Positions 1 through 6,309 of a stretch of DNA of 64,000 nucleotides are shown here, piece by piece. Both the position numbers and the translations under genes were made by a program. Below the pieces are notes generated by a model. The model searched no databases and was not told the DNA's origin. It saw nothing but the letters and a program-made list of their open reading frames with translations. This DNA is from Saprospiraceae bacterium. Its GTDB lineage: Bacteria > Bacteroidota > Bacteroidia > Chitinophagales > Saprospiraceae. Each line of letters begins with the position of its first letter. Position 1 is the first letter of the stretch. The DNA is taken from positions 3,534,001 to 3,598,000 of the forward strand of contig JADJXD010000001.1 of the NCBI GenBank assembly GCA_016715985.1, given 5' to 3'.

Positions 1-342
1 CAAGATAAGGAGAAAATAATCGTCATTCAAGATAACTTGAACACGCATACCAAAGGATCGTTTTATGAAAACCTGCCAGTGCAAAGAGCTGGAGAACTAA
101 ACAGGAAAATGGATTTTCAATTTACACCCAAACATGCCAGTTGGCTCAATATGGCTGAAATAGAATTTTCATCAGTGAGTCGTCAATGTCTTAGGAGAAA
201 AATCGCAACAATAGAGGAGATGAAGGTAGAAGTATTCGCATGGCAAGAGAAAAGAAATAAAGCATCAACTAAAATATCATGGTCATTCACAACTGACATA
301 GCAAGATGCAAAATGGCTAATAAATATCAAATTTTAATTTAG
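1..342 (+). CDS. IS630-family transposase, C-terminal fragment (5' end outside window)
   Basis: The frame is open from base 1 to the stop at 340-342, so the N-terminus lies outside the window. The translation starts with a DDE-type strand and the motif VIQDNLNTH, where D is a catalytic aspartate. It continues to FTPKHASWLNMAEIEFS, where WLNMAEIE carries the last catalytic acidic residue. This arrangement is typical of IS630/Tc1-mariner-like transposases of the DDE_3 type. An IS66 copy begins about 20 bp after its stop, so the region is an IS nest. Whether the element is intact cannot be judged without the upstream sequence. Confidence 0.85.
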   Translation, partial: QDKEKIIVIQDNLNTHTKGSFYENLPVQRAGELNRKMDFQFTPKHASWLNMAEIEFSSVSRQCLRRKIATIEEMKVEVFAWQEKRNKASTKISWSFTTDIARCKMANKYQILI

Positions 343-361
343 TTCTTTATCTAGTCAGAGC

Positions 362-1911
362 ACTACGTTAACACTTCCAGTGATTTTTTGAATGCATCCG
401 GTGCTAAGTATCCTATGTCTGATGTTTTTATGGAAGGTACTTTGGTGAGGTACCATACCATATAGTCATATGGGTTTACTCCCAGTGCTTTACATGTCCC
501 AAAGATAGTGTAATAATATCCTATATTGATGGCCGCATCATGATGTCCGGCAAAAAGATAGTTTTTGCGTCCTAATGCAAGGGGTCTAATTGCATTTTCT
601 ATGATATTATTATCGATCTCTACATGTCCATGATCTGTATATTTGGTAAACTTATCCCACCTCTTTATAATATATCCTATGGCTGTCCCTATAGGCGATC
701 TTGGGGTTACTACAAGTGATTCTTTATCCAACCATTCCTTGAACTGAATCAGGATGGGTTTAGCTTTCTGACGTTCAACTTGCCGTTGGTTGTGGGTATA
801 GTTGGCTTCTCTGCATTTACGTTCTATCTCATAGAGTTTCTGGATAAAGCTCAATGCATATTCACTTCGGAATTTATCATTGCCCAGAGCTTCATGAAAC
901 TTCCGGCGACCGTGGGCCCAGCAATGAAAATGATTTATCTGTCCATAGACTTTGTCTATGACATTGTACACTTCATACGCATCTGTTTGTAGGTCTCCTT
1001 TAAATGATTTAAAGGATTCTAGCGGCCCTTCTCTGCCTCGGCCATTTTGGTATTCAAAACACACATACTGCATTTGAACAGACGCCATGACCCACATATA
1101 GCCTTTATTGATGCCTTGTTTATGTTTATTGTCCATTACTTTGATGGTGCTTTCATCCTGTTGAATGTAGGGTGTACTCAGTATTTTAGTTTTAATATAT
1201 TCTGCCATAAGCTTCATATAGGGACTGAGCTGGTGAACCCATCCGTTCATTGTTGAAGGAGGGATAACGACTCCTTCACGTTTGTATATCTGCTGTTGTC
1301 GATACTCCGGCAGGTGGTCTACAAATTTTGACACTAATACATGTGCCAGTAGGCTTACATCTGCTTCACATCTGGCGATGGGTTCTTCTACAGGCGCAGC
1401 GGTGACGATGGTATCTTGTCCTCCTTTTTTGTACTTGCGGCGTATATATCTGATGCGATAGAGGTATCCTGGCTTTTGGGCTAGCTTTTCAGATACTTCA
1501 TCTCCTATGTGGATATCTGACTCATCATGATCTACATCGATGATTATCTCTTCTACTGGTAGATGTTCACATCCGGCTAAAAGTTGCCGGCCTTTATGGT
1601 CACTCTTCTTTTTTGATCGATCATAGGTGATGGTTTCCTTTTGCTCTTCGACCAGTACTTGCTGATCCACTTGATTTCCAAAGATATTCAATTGTGCAGC
1701 ATCCACTTGGGGTATGAAACGTTCGGATTTGCGGCCATAGAACAGTTTTTGCAGTTGTGCAATCTGATGGGCGAGTTCTTCAATCCTGGCTGTCTGTTGC
1801 CGGATTTCTGTATCCTTTAGAGCTATTTCTGCATCTTTCTGTGCTATGACTACTTCGTAATTCATAGCATAAAAATACTATATTTATACGATTATAACAC
1901 AATGTTTTACT
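362..1911 (-). mobile_element. Partial IS66 copy, tandem with the complete element
   Basis: This 1550-bp block repeats bases 1927-3475 of the adjacent complete IS66 element, nearly base for base, except for one T in a homopolymer (six T at 1609-1614, five at 3174-3178). It contains tnpC and its short upstream region only. The terminal inverted repeat and tnpA/tnpB are missing. Its right boundary is exactly the first base of the inverted repeat of the neighbouring copy. A nested insertion followed by deletion, recombination between copies, or an assembly error could all produce this. Confidence 0.85.
363..1865 (-). CDS. tnpC: IS66 family transposase TnpC (intact copy)
   Basis: The 500-residue DDE transposase is full length for IS66 TnpC. 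The N-terminal 50 residues form a coiled-coil region rich in Gln/Glu/Ala heptads (MNYEVVIAQKDAEIAL). A conserved YGRKSERF segment follows. The catalytic core has D in QQDEST near residue 237, D in LQTDAYEVYN near 295 and E in IIENAIRPLALGRKN near 423. Its cognate tnpA and tnpB are absent from this copy. The reading frame is intact here, whereas the copy in the complete element is frameshifted, so this gene could supply transposase in trans. Confidence 0.93.
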   Translation of the reverse strand: MNYEVVIAQKDAEIALKDTEIRQQTARIEELAHQIAQLQKLFYGRKSERFIPQVDAAQLNIFGNQVDQQVLVEEQKETITYDRSKKKSDHKGRQLLAGCEHLPVEEIIIDVDHDESDIHIGDEVSEKLAQKPGYLYRIRYIRRKYKKGGQDTIVTAAPVEEPIARCEADVSLLAHVLVSKFVDHLPEYRQQQIYKREGVVIPPSTMNGWVHQLSPYMKLMAEYIKTKILSTPYIQQDESTIKVMDNKHKQGINKGYMWVMASVQMQYVCFEYQNGRGREGPLESFKSFKGDLQTDAYEVYNVIDKVYGQINHFHCWAHGRRKFHEALGNDKFRSEYALSFIQKLYEIERKCREANYTHNQRQVERQKAKPILIQFKEWLDKESLVVTPRSPIGTAIGYIIKRWDKFTKYTDHGHVEIDNNIIENAIRPLALGRKNYLFAGHHDAAINIGYYYTIFGTCKALGVNPYDYMVWYLTKVPSIKTSDIGYLAPDAFKKSLEVLT

Positions 1912-1929
1912 GTAAGCATTCGACAAACT
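1912..1929. repeat. IS66 left terminal inverted repeat
   Basis: The sequence begins GTAAGCATTCGAC and pairs with the complement of 4186-4203 at 16 of 18 positions. It begins directly after the last base shared by the two tandem tnpC copies. Confidence 0.85.
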
Positions 1930-3429
1930 ACGTTAACACTTCCAGTGATTTTTTGAATGCATCCGGTGCTAAGTATCCTATGTCTGATGTTTTTATGGAA
2001 GGTACTTTGGTGAGGTACCATACCATATAGTCATATGGGTTTACTCCCAGTGCTTTACATGTCCCAAAGATAGTGTAATAATATCCTATATTGATGGCCG
2101 CATCATGATGTCCGGCAAAAAGATAGTTTTTGCGTCCTAATGCAAGGGGTCTAATTGCATTTTCTATGATATTATTATCGATCTCTACATGTCCATGATC
2201 TGTATATTTGGTAAACTTATCCCACCTCTTTATAATATATCCTATGGCTGTCCCTATAGGCGATCTTGGGGTTACTACAAGTGATTCTTTATCCAACCAT
2301 TCCTTGAACTGAATCAGGATGGGTTTAGCTTTCTGACGTTCAACTTGCCGTTGGTTGTGGGTATAGTTGGCTTCTCTGCATTTACGTTCTATCTCATAGA
2401 GTTTCTGGATAAAGCTCAATGCATATTCACTTCGGAATTTATCATTGCCCAGAGCTTCATGAAACTTCCGGCGACCGTGGGCCCAGCAATGAAAATGATT
2501 TATCTGTCCATAGACTTTGTCTATGACATTGTACACTTCATACGCATCTGTTTGTAGGTCTCCTTTAAATGATTTAAAGGATTCTAGCGGCCCTTCTCTG
2601 CCTCGGCCATTTTGGTATTCAAAACACACATACTGCATTTGAACAGACGCCATGACCCACATATAGCCTTTATTGATGCCTTGTTTATGTTTATTGTCCA
2701 TTACTTTGATGGTGCTTTCATCCTGTTGAATGTAGGGTGTACTCAGTATTTTAGTTTTAATATATTCTGCCATAAGCTTCATATAGGGACTGAGCTGGTG
2801 AACCCATCCGTTCATTGTTGAAGGAGGGATAACGACTCCTTCACGTTTGTATATCTGCTGTTGTCGATACTCCGGCAGGTGGTCTACAAATTTTGACACT
2901 AATACATGTGCCAGTAGGCTTACATCTGCTTCACATCTGGCGATGGGTTCTTCTACAGGCGCAGCGGTGACGATGGTATCTTGTCCTCCTTTTTTGTACT
3001 TGCGGCGTATATATCTGATGCGATAGAGGTATCCTGGCTTTTGGGCTAGCTTTTCAGATACTTCATCTCCTATGTGGATATCTGACTCATCATGATCTAC
3101 ATCGATGATTATCTCTTCTACTGGTAGATGTTCACATCCGGCTAAAAGTTGCCGGCCTTTATGGTCACTCTTCTTTTTGATCGATCATAGGTGATGGTTT
3201 CCTTTTGCTCTTCGACCAGTACTTGCTGATCCACTTGATTTCCAAAGATATTCAATTGTGCAGCATCCACTTGGGGTATGAAACGTTCGGATTTGCGGCC
3301 ATAGAACAGTTTTTGCAGTTGTGCAATCTGATGGGCGAGTTCTTCAATCCTGGCTGTCTGTTGCCGGATTTCTGTATCCTTTAGAGCTATTTCTGCATCT
3401 TTCTGTGCTATGACTACTTCGTAATTCAT
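1928..3429 (-). pseudogene. tnpC: IS66 tnpC of the complete element, frameshifted
   Basis: This is the second copy of the transposase gene. Relative to the intact copy, one base is missing in a homopolymer (A6 to A5 on the coding strand, bases 3174-3178). Translation from 3429 therefore leaves frame after about 86 residues and ends at 3142, giving a 95-residue peptide. The remaining DDE-containing frame is open down to 1928, with identical protein sequence to the intact copy. A real inactivating mutation, a sequencing error in a homopolymer, or ribosomal slippage on the A-run are all possible. I favour mutation or sequencing error, because the intact copy encodes one uninterrupted frame. Confidence 0.88.
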
Positions 3430-3492
3430 AGCATAAAAATACTATATTTATACGATTATAACACAATGTTTTACTCACTTTTTTTAATAAAT

Positions 3493-3852
3493 TTATCCTG
3501 TTTTTTGCATCTCATATCGCGGTCGTTGGTGTAGTCCTATGAGTGATATTCCACTCAGCAACATGATCAGATGCTGGTAGTTGATCAGATGTGTTTTGCC
3601 TTCTATGATACCACTGAGTTGCTCGTAACAGCCTCCTTCCAATCGCTTGCAGTACAACACAAAGCCATCCCGATCCCATGTCAGTAATTTGACAGTCCGG
3701 CGACTCCGGTTGAAAAATACATACACATCTCCATTCATCGGATCGGCTTCGAGTTCATTACGTACCAAACCGCTCAATCCGTCATAGCCCTTGCGCATAT
3801 CTACTGCACCTTTGTATAAATAATACCGCTGATGTGCTCCGAATCCTAACAT
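3493..3852 (-). CDS. tnpB: IS66 family accessory protein TnpB
   Basis: The 119-residue protein matches the IS66 Orf2/TnpB family. It starts MLGFGAHQRYYLYKGAVDMRKGYDGLSGL, with the diagnostic VDMRKGYDGL motif, and continues with GDVYVFFNRSRRTVKLLTWDRDGFVLYCKRLE. The start overlaps the end of tnpA by 7 bases, which suggests translational coupling. A 63-bp gap separates it from tnpC. The family protein is required for transposition together with TnpA and TnpC, but its biochemical role is not established. Confidence 0.92.
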   Translation of the reverse strand: MLGFGAHQRYYLYKGAVDMRKGYDGLSGLVRNELEADPMNGDVYVFFNRSRRTVKLLTWDRDGFVLYCKRLEGGCYEQLSGIIEGKTHLINYQHLIMLLSGISLIGLHQRPRYEMQKTG

Positions 3853-4151
3853 CCTGTCAAGGCTCTGACATCTTCAATGCTCATAAACATATGTACATCA
3901 ACTCTAACACCATTAGGGTAATGAATGCTCATGTGAGGGATAAATGCGGGAGTCACTTGAAGTGGTACAAATTTATTGTTCTGTTTTGTACCAGATGGAA
4001 CAACTGACTTTTTGTGCCAGTTGTAAAAAGTGCTCTTGTCAAAAGGTTTTCCATCACAATATTTACTGATGCTCAGCCCGGATTGCTCCCATTCTGATAC
4101 CCACTGACCAATTTGTTCTTTGTTGTATCGCATTGCTAAATTTTTTAGCAA
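3846..4151 (-). CDS. tnpA: IS66 family accessory protein TnpA
   Basis: The 101-residue protein resembles IS66 TnpA. Its helical N-terminus (RYNKEQIGQWVSEWEQSGLSISKYCDGKPFDKSTFYNWHKK shows helix-turn-helix character) fits a helix-turn-helix DNA-binding protein related to IS3 OrfA. It is first in the IS operon, 35 bp inside the right inverted repeat, and overlaps tnpB by 7 bases. The frame is complete. Confidence 0.88.
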   Translation of the reverse strand: MLKNLAMRYNKEQIGQWVSEWEQSGLSISKYCDGKPFDKSTFYNWHKKSVVPSGTKQNNKFVPLQVTPAFIPHMSIHYPNGVRVDVHMFMSIEDVRALTGC

Positions 4152-4930
4152 AGGTAATATAGCGGAGAGCTGATTTGCAATATGGAGTTAGTCGGATGCT
4201 TACTTTGTAAAAATGTTTCATAATCATCTTTGTTTCCGCCAGTCAACCAAATATTCGTAGGTTCAGGTAATTCATCTTGTTTTACATTTTCTTCTAACAA
4301 CATAAAAGCAAAGTCATAAATACAAGCACACGTTTCTTCAATTGTCAAATTATTTTTATCCGCAAAATTTGCAATATTATTATTCAGCTCATTGTATAAT
4401 AAAAGTCTTCCCCTTTTATTTGATTTTGCCGGTAATTCCGGTATTGGGATCTCCAATACATCAAGAATTTTCATAAAAACATCAAATTGCTCTCGAAAAA
4501 GTATTGGGATAAAAAACAAATCACTATAAAAATAGAGAATGAGTGAAATTTCAGATAAAATTGAGCAAAATGTTTTGTAATCTTTTTTAAGAATGAGCGG
4601 ACTTTCATTCTCTTTTCTAATCAATTCTCCTACTGTATTTTCTTCAACAAAAAATATTTCAAGATTGTCAATAAGTCTTGTAAAGTATTCTGATGAATTT
4701 TCGTGTTCATGTAGAAACAGCTTGTCGGCAACAATACTGTCAATTATGAGAACGCAGTTGTCTAAAAAATAATCCTCAACATTAATTCCTCCAAAATATT
4801 CATTAAACTTCTGAAAGATTTCTTTCGCTTTAATTTCTAAATCATTTTTTTTAGAATCAAATGTAAACAAAGAAATAGCCTGTTTGCCTTTTTCAGATGT
4901 CTTGTATAAATTCCAAATGTTTTTATTCAT
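4145..4930 (-). pseudogene. Unrecognised gene, 3' end replaced by the IS66 terminus
   Basis: The open frame is 261 residues, but bases below 4204 belong to the IS66 end. Only about the first 242 residues are native and the last ~19 are IS-encoded. The native part is soluble, acidic and helical with no signal peptide. It ends in NIWLTGGNKDDYETFLQS, and that WLTGGN segment looks like the start of a further domain that was cut away. I do not recognise the family. It starts 115 bp after a nuclease-like gene on the same strand, with an attC-like structured spacer between them. The truncated product is probably non-functional. Confidence 0.7.
4186..4203. repeat. IS66 right terminal inverted repeat
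   Basis: The complement reads GTAAGCATCCGAC and mirrors the left end at 1912-1929 (16 of 18 matches). It lies inside the frame of the truncated gene at 4145-4930 and marks where that gene was interrupted. Confidence 0.85.
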
Positions 4931-4977
4931 CGTTCGTTAATTCTTGTACTGGTTTTTTGGTTGGTGTCGCAATACTC

Positions 4978-5042
4978 TTGCAGCTAACGTCAATTACTGG
5001 CGACGGACAGTCTGGCGTCCAGTACATTGTTGTATGCAGCGT
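4978..5042 (-). other. attC-like or otherwise structured intergenic site
   Basis: The spacer between two same-strand genes contains an imperfect long hairpin. TACTGG at 4995-5000 pairs with CCAGTA at 5019-5024, extended by GACG/CGTC with two extrahelical bases. Outer segments GCAGCTAAC (4980-4988) and GTATGCAGC (5032-5040) are partly complementary through GC and TAAC/GTT-like positions. On the minus strand the order is stop codon, ...TACAAC, stem-loop, GTTAGC, next gene start, as in integron cassettes. The core sites deviate from the RYYYAAC/GTTRRRY consensus, so this is tentative. Confidence 0.35.
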
Positions 5043-5045
5043 CTT

Positions 5046-6050
5046 TTAATTCAATATTTTATCACAATCCGTTGCATAATTCCTTTTGATCTTCATTTTG
5101 TAACTTCTACAGTATAATCTGTCAAAACTCCATTCTTGACCGTCAGTTATAGAATTTTTACAGACTCTACAATCTCTAACCATAAATCCCTTTTCGCTTA
5201 CGTCTTTTATTATTCTGTATTCAAATCTATCACTATTTAAGTTAGGCATTTTGTTATCTTCATAAATGAAGTAGTTTGAATTAGTATCTTCAAGTTTAAT
5301 TTCAGATAAATTCTCTAAAGTATCATTTAGAAATTCAAAAATACCATCCTTGTCTACTTTTAATGCAGAACCGTATGTTTTACAATATCCATATTTTGTT
5401 GGACAATTATCTACGTTTAAGATCTTTTTATTAAAATTATAAAATTTAATATTTTGGGATTTCATTGAAATTCTATTGACTTTTAACAAGTCGAGATCCG
5501 ATTCACTTTCTAATTTTATTTCAATTATTCTATTACCAGATAATTTTTTCTTCTCAGTTGACTCATGAGTTACAGCTATTTCAACAAATATTATTTCCCT
5601 ATTATTTTCAGATCGCAAAATCAAGTCTGGTTTTAATTCATCATGATAGATTTCAAGTTCGATATTTTTATACTTTGTTGTGAGATCAAAATCTTTAAAT
5701 CCACTAACTCCATTGCAAACTATATCAGTATATTTCAAAAGTTTATTACATTGATATTCCAATTCGTATTCAAGGCAAAAAGCAAAACCAGAATTTAATG
5801 CATCTTTGTACTGCCTATAAAATAAATGTTTACCAGTTTCATGTAAATAAGTTTCTTTATTATATGTTTGGTTTTGGGTAAGATGATGAAAGTGCTTTTG
5901 ATATTTACCATCTAAATATGCTGTCATTGGTTCATTTGAAACTTGACATCGAAATTTGTTCAACTTCCTCATTTCGTGAGTCACTTCACTTATATGAATT
6001 AAGTTGTTGTCAAATAAAGCCCATTTATATTTTATATCTTTCTTTTTCAT
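5046..6050 (-). CDS. CoiA-like / PD-(D/E)XK nuclease-fold candidate
   Basis: The protein has 334 residues and no signal peptide. The middle carries a possible PD-(D/E)XK core: a helix with CLEYELEYQCNK, then YHDELKPDLILRSEN (a KPD motif, near 140-150), then REIIFVEIAVTHESTEKKKL (an EIA strand followed by a basic helix). Competence-protein CoiA-like proteins and related DUFs have this kind of layout. The C-terminus has a CRVCKN...YCRSYK cysteine arrangement that could bind zinc. The following gene on the strand is IS-truncated. The nuclease assignment is inferred from motif shape. Activity and partner are unknown. Confidence 0.5.
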   Translation of the reverse strand: MKKKDIKYKWALFDNNLIHISEVTHEMRKLNKFRCQVSNEPMTAYLDGKYQKHFHHLTQNQTYNKETYLHETGKHLFYRQYKDALNSGFAFCLEYELEYQCNKLLKYTDIVCNGVSGFKDFDLTTKYKNIELEIYHDELKPDLILRSENNREIIFVEIAVTHESTEKKKLSGNRIIEIKLESESDLDLLKVNRISMKSQNIKFYNFNKKILNVDNCPTKYGYCKTYGSALKVDKDGIFEFLNDTLENLSEIKLEDTNSNYFIYEDNKMPNLNSDRFEYRIIKDVSEKGFMVRDCRVCKNSITDGQEWSFDRLYCRSYKMKIKRNYATDCDKILN

Positions 6051-6309
6051 TTATTTCTTTACATACAACATTTATACTTACGCCATACACCTTCGTAAAC
6101 TTCTACAAATATATACATCCCTTTTGAAAAATATTATACATCCACAAGAATATTTACCTCGCTTTCATTTTATAGTTTTGTCTCCCCTAAACAATTTTAA
6201 CGTCTTTTTAATAAACAATCGCAAGCGGTTTAAATTAAAAAATATATTTTGTGCCTTAGAATTTGTTTTAAATAAATCCGGTCTCCCCCGGAAATTAAAA
6301 TTAATAAAG

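Larger units (their letters stand above)
1912..4203 (-). mobile_element. IS66-family insertion sequence with both ends, tnpA-tnpB-tnpC
   Basis: The 2292-bp element is bounded by inverted repeats that start GTAAGC, the family's usual terminus. The left end (1912-1929) and right end (4186-4203, complement) match at 16 of 18 positions. Read on the minus strand, the order is tnpA, tnpB, tnpC, as in the family. The flanking 8-mers (1904-1911 gttttact and 4204-4211 tttgtaaa) do not match, so no target-site duplication is visible. The left flank is the partial IS66 copy and not the original insertion site. The right end interrupts a host gene. Confidence 0.88.

Noticed and set aside
780..2821. Paired plus-strand frames of 69-70 codons at 780-992, 1047-1256, 2345-2557 and 2612-2821
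   Set aside because: They are the reverse-complement shadows of the two tnpC copies, identical between copies because the copies are identical. No independent support.
6004..6309. N-terminal 102-codon extension of the amylase
   Set aside because: It is AT-rich, overlaps the divergent nuclease-like gene's start and lacks domain features. The signal peptide begins at 6310.
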